From assembly GCF_037963865.1 (NCBI RefSeq), contig NZ_CP150170.1, forward strand, positions 4,526,001 to 4,590,000: a stretch of 64,000 bases of DNA, in the 5' to 3' direction. Position numbers and translations under genes: made by a program. Shown piece after piece: positions 35,818-43,375 of the stretch (its first letter is position 1; each line of letters begins with the position of its first letter). The notes under the pieces are model-generated. The model was not told the origin of the DNA. It was given only the letters and a program-made list of their open reading frames with translations, and searched no databases. Source of the DNA: Paenibacillus sp. FSL R10-2734 (lineage in GTDB: Bacteria > Bacillota > Bacilli > Paenibacillales > Paenibacillaceae).

Positions 35818-36603
35818 TTATCTTTTGTTCAGTCTATCTAGCATTTCAAAAAGATTATGATAGTTAGATAATGTTAATGTATCCTCGACCTTTTCACCCG
35901 ATTTAAAAAATATGATATCACCTGTACCTTGGTTAATCTGATCTTTGGATTCGAGGATTCGTTGCAGATTTTTTGCAGTTCCTATACTTCCCGAGATGAA
36001 ATTTACATACTCAGGAAAAACACTTCTAAGACTATCCACAAAATAAGGAAAATGCGTGCATCCGAGGACCACTGTGCCGTACTGTCCTAAATCAAAAGAA
36101 GATAATTCCCTTTTTAAATAAGGGACTATTGTATTCTTATCAAATTCAAAGCTCTCAGCGAACTGAACAAGTCCCGGAAGAGGCAAGCTATCTACAATTT
36201 CCCCTTGATCTATACGGTGCACCAAGTCATTATATTTTTTCTCCTTTAAAGTTAGGCTTGTAGCTAGTACTAGAACCTTCTTTTCCGTTCCCTCCCATTG
36301 TTCAATAGCTGGTTTTACCGCCGGCTCGATACCTAGTATAGGAAAGTCATATCGTTCTCGAAGCTCCTCAATCACGATACTGGTGGCTGTATTACAAGCA
36401 ACAACCAATGCTTTAACATTTTGACTAGCAATAAAATCCACGGCACTAATAATGTACTCTCTAACTTCTTCCTTCTTTTTTTCTCCATAGGGAACATGTC
36501 TAGTATCTGCATAAAAGAGATAATCTTCGTTAGGCAGAAACCTCAATGTTTGATGAAGAACCGTTAATCCACCTATACCAGAATCAAAAAATCCTATTCT
36601 CAT
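35818..36603 (-). CDS. murI: Glutamate racemase
   Basis: A 261-residue racemase making D-glutamate for peptidoglycan. The family motifs are complete: FDSGIGGLTVL at the N-terminus, the first catalytic Cys in VVACNTATS near residue 72, and the second in VLGCTHFPY near residue 184. Length is normal. It is monocistronic with its own terminator and lies beside genes unrelated to cell-wall synthesis. Bacilli can have two racemases (RacE and YrpC types); which this is cannot be said. Confidence 0.95.
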   Translation of the reverse strand: MRIGFFDSGIGGLTVLHQTLRFLPNEDYLFYADTRHVPYGEKKKEEVREYIISAVDFIASQNVKALVVACNTATSIVIEELRERYDFPILGIEPAVKPAIEQWEGTEKKVLVLATSLTLKEKKYNDLVHRIDQGEIVDSLPLPGLVQFAESFEFDKNTIVPYLKRELSSFDLGQYGTVVLGCTHFPYFVDSLRSVFPEYVNFISGSIGTAKNLQRILESKDQINQGTGDIIFFKSGEKVEDTLTLSNYHNLFEMLDRLNKR

Positions 36604-36704
36604 AACTCCACTCTTCTCATGTAATTAATAATAGTAAATATATCTTAACACCACTGGACTTATTTTATAACTATCCATAAATACAAGCTTATGCAACGCG
36701 AAAA

Positions 36705-37958
36705 TTAGGAAGGAAATCGTGCCCCTTCAAAGTGAGTAAATTCAGATGATGCAGAAATATTACCTCCGTTTAGAATAGTAATTAACACAGTTACAAAATC
36801 ACCTGTGTTCAGTGAGGCTATCGTACTAAGAATAATTCCAAAAGATGGTGAGTTTGTGGTATCAATAATGGTTGCATTCTGAGGAGTACCCCCATTAATT
36901 AAAATTGTCACACGCACGGAATCTGCAGCAAGATTCTTATTCCCGGAGATTGATGTGGAAAAGTTATAAACACCCCCAACAACTGAAGTGAAACGAGAGT
37001 TAAGTGGGTTATATTCTACCGAAATCAAATCGAACTGTTCCGTTTCGAACGTAACTTGTGTGGGAACATTTGCAGGTATTGATTGGCTAGTAACAACTTT
37101 AGCTGCACGAAAAGCAGAATGCGGAGCGGTAGGTCCCGTCACTCCGGTGGCTCCAGTCGCTCCGGTCACTCCAGTTGCTCCAGTTGCTCCAGTCGTTCCA
37201 GTCGCTCCAGTCGTTCCAGTCGTTCCAGTCGTTCCAGTCGTTCCAGTTGCTCCAGTCGTTCCAGTTGCTCCAGTCGTTCCAGTTGCTCCAGTCGTTCCAG
37301 TCACTCCGGTGGCTCCAGTCGCTCCGGTCACTCCAGTTGCTCCAGTTGCTCCAGTCGTTCCAGTCGCTCCAGTCGCTCCAGTCGCTCCAGTCGTTCCAGT
37401 CACTCCGGTCGTTCCAGTCGCTCCGGTCACTCCAGTTGCTCCAGTGGCTCCCGTCGTTCCAGTTGCTCCGGTCACTCCAGTTGCTCCAGTCGTTCCAGTT
37501 GCTCCAGTCGTTCCAGTTGCTCCGGTCACTCCGTTGGCTCCAGTCGTTCCAGTTGCTCCGGTCACTCCAGTTGCTCCAGTTGCTCCAGTGGCTCCTATTA
37601 CCTCCACCTCTTCTCCCAACAATTCAGAGGTTACTAACCTATGGGCCGCTACTAATTGTCCAACTGAATTTTTGCCCCATACTGAAATTTCGATGTCTGA
37701 TTCTGTTTCCGAAGTTATAAATACAAATTCAAAACCATCAAAGTTTGCATAATAATCTTTCGTAATTACTTGATTAGCAGCCACATTAAAAAGATCACTA
37801 ACATAAAGCGTTCTATTTCCATTTAAATAATAACCCTGGATTTGAAGTGTCGAAGTAGTAATGGCGCTCTTATTGGTGATTTTAACGGTGACCTGCTGTG
37901 TAGATCTGACACCGCTGACCAGAGCATTCTCTATTGGACCAGTAGATAAAATGACCAT
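36705..37958 (-). CDS. Collagen-like surface protein with BclA-like C-terminal domain
   Basis: A 417-residue protein in three parts: an N-terminal beta-rich domain (~1-121; TVKITNKSAITTSTLQI, then VFITSETESDIEISVWG), a Gly-X-Thr collagen-like stretch of about fifty triplets (mostly GAT, GTT, GVT), and a C-terminal C1q/TNF-like jelly roll (~285-417; AFRAAKVVTSQSIP, VVGGVYNFSTSI) as in BclA exosporium glycoproteins. The Thr of each triplet is the usual O-glycosylation site in such proteins. There is no signal peptide, as expected for spore-surface proteins made in the mother cell. ATG with GGAGGG upstream. A spore-surface filament protein is the likely role. Confidence 0.88.
   Translation of the reverse strand: MVILSTGPIENALVSGVRSTQQVTVKITNKSAITTSTLQIQGYYLNGNRTLYVSDLFNVAANQVITKDYYANFDGFEFVFITSETESDIEISVWGKNSVGQLVAAHRLVTSELLGEEVEVIGATGATGATGVTGATGTTGANGVTGATGTTGATGTTGATGVTGATGTTGATGATGVTGATGTTGVTGTTGATGATGATGTTGATGATGVTGATGATGVTGTTGATGTTGATGTTGATGTTGTTGTTGTTGATGTTGATGATGVTGATGATGVTGPTAPHSAFRAAKVVTSQSIPANVPTQVTFETEQFDLISVEYNPLNSRFTSVVGGVYNFSTSISGNKNLAADSVRVTILINGGTPQNATIIDTTNSPSFGIILSTIASLNTGDFVTVLITILNGGNISASSEFTHFEGARFPS
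37130..37596. repeat. Tandem 9-bp repeats coding for Gly-X-Thr triplets
   Basis: About fifty degenerate 9-base units (on the plus strand GTTGCTCCA, GTCGTTCCA, GTCACTCCG and variants) encoding the collagen-like region. Longer higher-order blocks recur, so length variation between strains by slippage or recombination is likely. Plus-strand frames full of PVAPVV or SSRSS residues here are shadows. Confidence 0.95.
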
Positions 37959-37982
37959 AAGTCTTCTTCCCTCCTCTTAGTA

Positions 37983-38002
37983 ATATTGTGTAGACACAAT
38001 AT
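37983..38002. promoter_or_regulatory. Inverted repeat before the collagen-like gene
   Basis: ATATTGTGT and ACACAATAT (9-bp arms, AG centre) lie 25 bases upstream of the start codon and just before its SD. It may be an operator or an mRNA leader hairpin. Confidence 0.45.
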
Positions 38003-38139
38003 AATTACTGTTTATTCCAATTAACTTAGAGAAGTGAGGGCAATAATATGAAGATTTAGACAACCTAAGATAGTTAAAATTTGAAACCTTATATCCTTTT
38101 ATCCGTAGTAAAATCAAAAGCCAAAGGAGGAATAAAACA

Positions 38140-38322
38140 ATGCTCAAGCGTTTTCTCCAAAAAATATTAGATTCTGGCCAACATTCCAAGCATAAACATC
38201 GACACTCCAGTTCAAGTGGACGGAAACCAATTTACAATCGCCGGAGTTCGTCTGATCATGGCTATGGACATAAAAACCAAGGCCACTCTTACTATAAAAA
38301 TAAACACAGAAGCTCTAGCTAA
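38140..38322 (+). CDS. Small basic His/Ser/Lys-rich protein
   Basis: A 60-residue protein with AAAGGAGG at ideal spacing before the ATG and an intrinsic terminator directly after the stop, so the gene is real. After a short amphipathic N-terminus (MLKRFLQKILDSGQ) it is low-complexity and strongly basic: HSKHKHRHSSSSGRK, then Tyr/Gly/His/Lys-rich and ending KNKHRSSS. No homologue is recognised. Its composition recalls small basic spore-coat proteins. It is divergent from the collagen-like gene and convergent with a Ser/Thr kinase gene; its runs of Ser next to Arg/Lys would suit a phospho-acceptor (inference). Confidence 0.75.
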   Translation: MLKRFLQKILDSGQHSKHKHRHSSSSGRKPIYNRRSSSDHGYGHKNQGHSYYKNKHRSSS

Positions 38323-38327
38323 CAAAA

Positions 38328-38353
38328 AAAGCCGCATTTAGCGGCTCTTTTTT
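38328..38353. terminator. Bidirectional intrinsic terminator
   Basis: Stem AGCCGC/GCGGCT (38330-38335 with 38341-38346), ATTTA loop, A-run left and CTTTTTTT right; ends both the small basic gene and the converging kinase gene. Confidence 0.85.
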
Positions 38354-38359
38354 ATATAA

Positions 38360-39169
38360 TCATTGATTCAGACAATAGTCTAAATCATGCACAAAGTGTT
38401 GTGTATCCGTATATGGTGGATCGATTTGCAGCAGCTTGCGTAGCATTTGCTTGGTCATCGGCGATACACTCAGTTCGTCCTCCCACCCAGCATTTAGTTC
38501 AGAATCAAAGGCATGCGAATCATAACCGGAATACAGCATAAAAAGAATAAAATGGCCAACAGCATATAGATCGCTTGGAGCCTCAACAGTTTTGCCTAGT
38601 GTGGTCTTATCATCCTGTCTCAATTCTATGCGAGTCGGTTCCCCCAAGCGACAGGCCAAGCCGAAATCAATGAGGTGTATTTGATCCGCATCTAATATGA
38701 CGTTCGGTATTCGGATATCGAGATGAGCAAATCCTTGTTCATGAACATAACTTAAAATCTCCATCAATCTGCGCACGAAACAAAGGGCCTCTTTTTCAGA
38801 AAACACTGCCCCCCGCTCGAAGATCAAATCTTCCACCGTTTGTCCTTTCACGAACTCAGTTACCATATACAATTGCTCTTTATATTCGAACGATGCCAAG
38901 CATCTCTGAATCGAAGGATGTTGCAGCCGCCCCAGAACCTCAATCTCCCGATACAACAAATCTCGACTGAGCTTTCCCTTACTTGGCTTAGCTTGCTTCA
39001 GCACCACCTCTTGACCGGTATCTACGTCTAAGCATAAATAAGTCAATCCGTAGCTGCCAATGCCAAGGAAGCGTAGTATTCGGTATTTGTTAGTGATGAG
39101 GGTGCCCTCTCTTTTAGGATAGTCTATCCATGCTTCGTAAAACCCTTTCAAATACTCGAGTAGACCCAT
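38360..39169 (-). CDS. Eukaryotic-type Ser/Thr protein kinase, cytoplasmic
   Basis: A 269-residue kinase domain with nothing else: glycine loop LGIGSYGLTY near residue 36, ATP Lys in VVLKQAK, alpha-C Glu in YREIEVLG, catalytic loop HLDIRIPN (Asp and Asn kept; the usual HRDLKPEN Lys is Arg), and DFG in LIDFGLACRLG. There are no PASTA domains or membrane helix, so it is not the wall-sensing PrkC type; it resembles the small soluble kinases YrzF/YbdM of Bacillus. Neighbours (collagen-like protein, small basic protein) suggest, but do not prove, a spore-coat role. Confidence 0.9.
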   Translation of the reverse strand: MGLLEYLKGFYEAWIDYPKREGTLITNKYRILRFLGIGSYGLTYLCLDVDTGQEVVLKQAKPSKGKLSRDLLYREIEVLGRLQHPSIQRCLASFEYKEQLYMVTEFVKGQTVEDLIFERGAVFSEKEALCFVRRLMEILSYVHEQGFAHLDIRIPNVILDADQIHLIDFGLACRLGEPTRIELRQDDKTTLGKTVEAPSDLYAVGHFILFMLYSGYDSHAFDSELNAGWEDELSVSPMTKQMLRKLLQIDPPYTDTQHFVHDLDYCLNQ

Positions 39170-39237
39170 GCTGCCTCCCTAAAAGCTATTTTATTTTGAA
39201 TCATTTAGTGTTTGCAATAAACTGCCTATTGAGGAAA

Positions 39238-40848
39238 TTAAATTTCTAACTCCTTAACATACACCGCAGTTCCAGAAATAAATACATCCATCTTATCAGA
39301 ATCCAAGCGAGATACTTCTACGTTCACTTTTCCATCTCTTCCTATTTCTTGTCCTTGCTCTACATCAAATTGGATCGAGCCCAAATGCGGATCAATATAT
39401 TTTAAGTAATAAGCTCCCATAACCCCCGATGCTGTACCCGTTACTGGATCTTCAACAGTTCCCGAAAAAGGCGATGAGAAATGTCTAGCGTGCATGAGCG
39501 CATTTGGATCAAAAGATTGGAGAACGAATGGATGTACCGATGCATTTGGAAGCTCTTTTAAAATCTCTGGAAACAACGAGCTTATCGGTTTCATTCTACT
39601 AAAGCTATCTATACTCTTAATTGGGACTAATAGAGTCCACACACCTGTACAGCCATAAACAATAGGCATATCCTCTTCTAACTCTTCAACTGTTAAACCT
39701 ATGGCGTGCGCAAGCTTGGCTCTATCACCGTTAAATTCAATAAACTTCGGATGATCTTGCTTCATTTTTATTAGTAAATGATTATTGTTATCCATACTAA
39801 ATTGTATGGGTAGCACACCCACGTTAGTTTCGATCTTTACCGAGCTAACCTCTCCAAGAATCCCCGTTGTTTTTAATGCATACAATGACGCCATTGTCGC
39901 ATGTCCACAAAGATTGATCTCATGGCCTGGAGTAAAATACTTAAGTCTCAAATCAGCTACATCTGATTGGACTACAAAAACTGTTTCGTTGAAGCCAACC
40001 TTGTGTGCTATTGATTGCATTTCACTATCGCTTAAATGATTTGCATTTAACACTACTCCGGCTGGATTCCCTTTATTGGGATATGGAGAAAAAGCATCAT
40101 AATGAAGCACTTTGACATTGTTCACTGGTAACTCTCCTATGAAAATCTCTATCTCACTTAAATAATTTTCGAGGTTTGAAATAGCATTACATATAAAAAA
40201 CCGGTCTTTATTTAACTCATGAAATTGTTTAATTACATTAGGTTGCTTCTCGAAGAATTCTTTATGAAGAGCTTCACAATCAATTTCAGGATGAGTATCA
40301 TGAAGTTTCTTGAGTTCAAATACAAGGACATCTTTTTTACGCTGGATGATTTCACAGACTACTTCTTTTGAATACATACCATGAGCTAATAAGATTCTCA
40401 ATGCCGCTAAGTCGATTGATTTTTCCTGTGAAATCTTAATTAATTCTGCTTGTATCTGTAGGACTTGTACCGTATTCCAATGATTAATTAACACTTCAAA
40501 AATCCAATATACCCATTCTTCATCATCGCTGTGTTCAATTAGTACATTTTTAACATATGGAATCATCGGATCCCCTATTTCAAGTAAAAAAACACCTATT
40601 TGCCCCGCGCCTGGCCAATTCGTATCTTGTATCCATTGAAGTAACCCCGGCAATATGCTTTTCACACGTGGATATCCCAACCGCACGACTGTTTCAGCCG
40701 CTCCATCCCAATAGTCTTTTGAAATAGGCTGCAATAATAAATGAAGATCTTCGTCCATAATATATTGCAGCTTATCAATAGCATCTTCCTTTTCCTCTTC
40801 AGGTGTGTCCCAGGATAACTTTTTGATTAAACTTGATACATCCTCCAT
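39238..40848 (-). CDS. Fusion: DUF5071 domain + PhzF family isomerase
   Basis: A 536-residue single frame. Residues ~1-125 match DUF5071 (SWDTPEEEKEDAIDKLQ, then LQWIQDTNWPGAGQIG). Residues ~125-240 are helical and unrecognised. From ~245 on it is a full-length PhzF-family protein: YDAFSPYPNKGNPAGVV, FNETVFV (catalytic-Glu region), FTPGHEINLCGHAT, and EDPVTGTASGVMGAYY. PhzF proteins isomerise small acids by proton shift; the substrate here is unknown. I use the ATG five bases after AAGGTGG; a GTG 15 bases earlier is an alternative. An SD-preceded in-frame GTG at 40125 could yield free PhzF of 295 residues. Confidence 0.87.
   Translation of the reverse strand: MEDVSSLIKKLSWDTPEEEKEDAIDKLQYIMDEDLHLLLQPISKDYWDGAAETVVRLGYPRVKSILPGLLQWIQDTNWPGAGQIGVFLLEIGDPMIPYVKNVLIEHSDDEEWVYWIFEVLINHWNTVQVLQIQAELIKISQEKSIDLAALRILLAHGMYSKEVVCEIIQRKKDVLVFELKKLHDTHPEIDCEALHKEFFEKQPNVIKQFHELNKDRFFICNAISNLENYLSEIEIFIGELPVNNVKVLHYDAFSPYPNKGNPAGVVLNANHLSDSEMQSIAHKVGFNETVFVVQSDVADLRLKYFTPGHEINLCGHATMASLYALKTTGILGEVSSVKIETNVGVLPIQFSMDNNNHLLIKMKQDHPKFIEFNGDRAKLAHAIGLTVEELEEDMPIVYGCTGVWTLLVPIKSIDSFSRMKPISSLFPEILKELPNASVHPFVLQSFDPNALMHARHFSSPFSGTVEDPVTGTASGVMGAYYLKYIDPHLGSIQFDVEQGQEIGRDGKVNVEVSRLDSDKMDVFISGTAVYVKELEI
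40123..40138 (-). promoter_or_regulatory. Internal SD and GTG start for stand-alone PhzF
   Basis: On the minus strand AGGAG, eight bases, GTG, in the same frame as the fusion. The codons that follow read M(V)-N-N-V-K-V-L-H-Y-D-A-F, the normal PhzF N-terminus, so this looks like the ancestral PhzF start kept inside the fused gene. Confidence 0.55.
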
Positions 40849-40867
40849 AACATCCACCTTCACATCA

Positions 40868-41917
40868 TCATTTCGTCATCATTGCGAGCTTCATAGATAG
40901 CCTAATAGGTAACGCTGCATTGCCCATCTGGTTCAAATCCCCCACCATAAATAAATCTTTAGTCGGATAATAAAAAGCAAAGGACCCTGTTGATCCGGAG
41001 TGCCCCATTAACTCACCTTTGCCCATAAAAAGCGTGATCAACCCATCCAAAGGAATCCTCATGTAACCACTGCCATAATAGATAGGTCCCATTGATGATT
41101 GAAGCTTATTAGATGCCCGTAGTTTTTCAAATAACGCTTTATCAAACAGCTTGCCTTCAAAGAAGGCCTTCATAAATATCATTAATTCACGAGCTGTGGT
41201 GATACAGCCTCCACTGGCACGACTACTCCTAATCACTTTGGGTCGATAAATAGATTTATCCTTATAATAGATATTCGGTATAAAATCTTTTTCATTTTCT
41301 GGGAGATATGTACTCTTGAGTGCTATTGGTTCAAATATATATTTCTTATATGCTTCAGCTAATGTTGTATTTGTTGCTTGCTCAATGATTTCACCTAGCA
41401 TATCAAAGTTTATATCAGCATAGTATGCTTTTCGCTTAGTTCGAGGTGCATAGTGTGGCTTCAGCTTCTTTACCAGCGCCACCTGCTCACTGAAGGTTGT
41501 GTAATAATCTTCCTCAATGGCACGATTCTTAGCATTATCCTTGCCTTCCTCAAACACATCCGGTAACCCACTGATCTGAAACAGCAAATCGGATAGGGTC
41601 AGATCAAAGGAATATTCTTTACCCTCATAAACATGAATACCACTTAACACCGCATTATCAAAATACTTTGAAAGCCTATCTTCCAAGGAAAGTTTGCCCA
41701 TCTCTAGTAAAGCTAAAATACAAGTGGTAGTGAATAGCTTGGTAATGCTGGCCATAAGCATAGGGGAGTCGATATTTTTACCGCCATATCCCTTACTGTA
41801 AGAGAAGTCGCCATCTGTGTTCTCGACAAATAGGACTCCTTCATGAATTTGTTTAGAATGGGTAGCTTTATTAAAGATTTTTTCAATCGTTCGCATTCTA
41901 TCGGTTGTCATAGACAT
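40868..41917 (-). CDS. Serine hydrolase, class C beta-lactamase family
   Basis: A 349-residue protein of the beta-lactamase/penicillin-binding esterase fold (Pfam Beta-lactamase). The nucleophile motif S-x-x-K is SITK near residue 55, the second motif is YAD (in place of Y-x-N) in KAYYADINFDMLGEI, and the third is HSGSTG near 305. No signal peptide is visible, so it is likely cytoplasmic and an esterase or peptidase rather than a drug-resistance beta-lactamase. AAGGAT precedes the ATG. It ends four bases before the PhzF-fusion region, so the two form an operon. Confidence 0.9.
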   Translation of the reverse strand: MSMTTDRMRTIEKIFNKATHSKQIHEGVLFVENTDGDFSYSKGYGGKNIDSPMLMASITKLFTTTCILALLEMGKLSLEDRLSKYFDNAVLSGIHVYEGKEYSFDLTLSDLLFQISGLPDVFEEGKDNAKNRAIEEDYYTTFSEQVALVKKLKPHYAPRTKRKAYYADINFDMLGEIIEQATNTTLAEAYKKYIFEPIALKSTYLPENEKDFIPNIYYKDKSIYRPKVIRSSRASGGCITTARELMIFMKAFFEGKLFDKALFEKLRASNKLQSSMGPIYYGSGYMRIPLDGLITLFMGKGELMGHSGSTGSFAFYYPTKDLFMVGDLNQMGNAALPIRLSMKLAMMTK

Positions 41918-41988
41918 AGGTTATCCTTTCATCCGCTCACAGTTTACAAGCCTAGTAAAATATACTCCTTAGGTCATAACAGATAACT

Positions 41989-42330
41989 CTACAGCACCGT
42001 TTTATTTCGTTTCATTATCCATATTATTAAAAATACAATAACAAAAGACCCTAGTACAAAAATCCAAACCGTTGTACTATCCAATTGAGCTTTGGGATAA
42101 TGACCTTTATTATCGGCTTTAACAAAAGTATCCTCGTGGGTCTTAATAGCTATGCTTTTCTTAGGATCAGTATTCTTAATCGAATAATATGGCGTGCCTT
42201 TAGGGTAAGCATTGGAGAAATTCCCCTTGTACGTTCCTTCATGGTCTGAATATCGTGTTACCTGTCCTATCTTCTTATCGATTTCTTCCGAAGGGACGAG
42301 TTCGTCGACTGATATTTCATATATCTGCAA
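41989..42330 (-). CDS. Hypothetical C-terminally anchored membrane protein, probably 5'-truncated
   Basis: A 113-codon frame, YEISVDELVPSEEIDKKIGQ at the start, with a hydrophilic body and a single C-terminal helix (TTVWIFVLGSFVIVFLIIWIM) followed by basic residues. The only initiation codon is a TTG without SD, and an in-frame TAA lies five codons before it. A signal sequence that would be expected for a C-terminal-anchor topology is absent. It may be the remnant of a longer gene or a poorly started one. I do not recognise the family. Confidence 0.5.
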   Translation of the reverse strand: MQIYEISVDELVPSEEIDKKIGQVTRYSDHEGTYKGNFSNAYPKGTPYYSIKNTDPKKSIAIKTHEDTFVKADNKGHYPKAQLDSTTVWIFVLGSFVIVFLIIWIMKRNKTVL

Positions 42331-42421
42331 GATTCGATTGCTTTATACAGTTCATTGAACGTTTCGTCTTATTTTCAGCACCAGTATACATTCCCTTCCA
42401 CTAATCCCATTTCCTTTATAT

Positions 42422-42468
42422 AAAAAAGCCTCTACTTCAGAGATTTCTTCTCTTAGGCAGGGGCTTAG
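42422..42468 (-). terminator. Intrinsic terminator after the ClbS/DfsB gene
   Basis: Imperfect hairpin between AAGCC (42426) and GGGCTT (42461-42466) with an AAGAGA/TCTCT inner stem, followed by CTTTTTTATATA on the minus strand. Confidence 0.65.
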
Positions 42469-42474
42469 CTGCTG

Positions 42475-43005
42475 TTATGATGTTGAGCTTATTATATTGA
42501 GCTTTTTCCATTTACGAATCTTAGCACGAAAGGTCTTGAATGGTGCAACTGAATTGATATGAATCCATTTGACCATAGGCCATCTCGGATTATTTCCTGT
42601 CCATTTCCGGACACCTTGCGTAAAAAGTTCTTCATCAGATAAAGAATCAATCCAGTGCTGCCACTCCTGTACTGTTTCTTTAAATAAGGATCTTAATTCG
42701 TCTAATGAGTACGCAGCATATGTATGATAAAACGATTGATATAATCCGCCAAGTTGATTCCATTTATAGTCCGTTGAAGGTGTAATGACGGTTCCCCCTG
42801 CTTTTTCATCCCTATCCCATTTCATCACAAGGCTCAACCAACCCAATTGATAGGCAAGAATTTCTGCTGGAGTACGATCGCACCCTTCAATACGAATGTC
42901 TTTTTGAGAATCGTCAATGCCATCAAATTCTTGATCAAGCAATAGATAAGCAGTATGTATAGCATTTTTCAACACTGCCTTAGAGGAATAGTCGTGTGTT
43001 GACAT
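42475..43005 (-). CDS. ClbS/DfsB family four-helix bundle protein
   Basis: A 176-residue DinB-like helical bundle (DUF1706, named after colibactin self-resistance protein ClbS and DfsB). Recognisable segments: ILAYQLGWLSLVMKWDRDEKAG near 50-70, YKWNQLGGLYQSFY near 80-95, and the C-terminal KWIHINSVAPFKTFRAKIRKWKK. ClbS hydrolyses the colibactin warhead, but most family members are uncharacterised, so no resistance role can be claimed. Confidence 0.88.
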   Translation of the reverse strand: MSTHDYSSKAVLKNAIHTAYLLLDQEFDGIDDSQKDIRIEGCDRTPAEILAYQLGWLSLVMKWDRDEKAGGTVITPSTDYKWNQLGGLYQSFYHTYAAYSLDELRSLFKETVQEWQHWIDSLSDEELFTQGVRKWTGNNPRWPMVKWIHINSVAPFKTFRAKIRKWKKLNIISSTS

Positions 43006-43030
43006 CGTAACTCTCCTTTATGAAACTGTG

Positions 43031-43363
43031 TTAACCCCAGAACATCCCTCTACTATCGTTATCAACGATTTCCAACTGTTTTTCAAAATCATCTTGGGGG
43101 GCAAAATCATCTACAAAATGCCATTTCCGCTTACTATCTTGCCAATATATTTTCCATTTGCTTTCTTCATATCGAAATTGTGCAACGGGCATCTCTGTCC
43201 ATCCATCACCAATATATGCTGGTTGTTCCTCATTTAAAGTTACGCTATTTCCTCTGAACTTATAGCTAAGTCTGATTTGATTTCTAACCTGCTTTGGAAC
43301 CTTCGCTTCAATGTAAATCGACAAGATCTTTTCAATTCTCTTTTTAGTGAATGAATCCAGCAT
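43031..43363 (-). CDS. DUF3024 domain protein
   Basis: A 110-residue cytoplasmic protein spanning one DUF3024 domain (QVRNQIRLSYKFRGNSVTL, then ESKWKIYWQDSKRKWHFVD). The family has no known function. It lies 12 bases after the S66 peptidase gene on the same strand, so it is likely cotranscribed with it. Confidence 0.85.
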   Translation of the reverse strand: MLDSFTKKRIEKILSIYIEAKVPKQVRNQIRLSYKFRGNSVTLNEEQPAYIGDGWTEMPVAQFRYEESKWKIYWQDSKRKWHFVDDFAPQDDFEKQLEIVDNDSRGMFWG

Positions 43364-43375
43364 ATAGACTCCTCA

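Noticed and set aside
36988..37752. Long plus-strand frames (PVAPVV-rich, SSRSS-rich, QSFQSL-rich) over the collagen region
   Set aside because: They are antisense shadows of the 9-base collagen repeats, which stay open in several frames. They have no SD and the minus-strand frame has clear domains.
36705..37958. CRISPR array in the repeat tract
   Set aside because: Repeats are 9 bases and contiguous in frame with coding sequence, with no spacers.
40868..41917. Calling the serine hydrolase an antibiotic-resistance beta-lactamase
   Set aside because: No signal peptide, and the second motif is YAD rather than Y-x-N; the family is mostly esterases and peptidases.
42475..43005. Calling the ClbS/DfsB protein a colibactin resistance factor
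   Set aside because: Family membership alone does not show activity; most relatives are uncharacterised.
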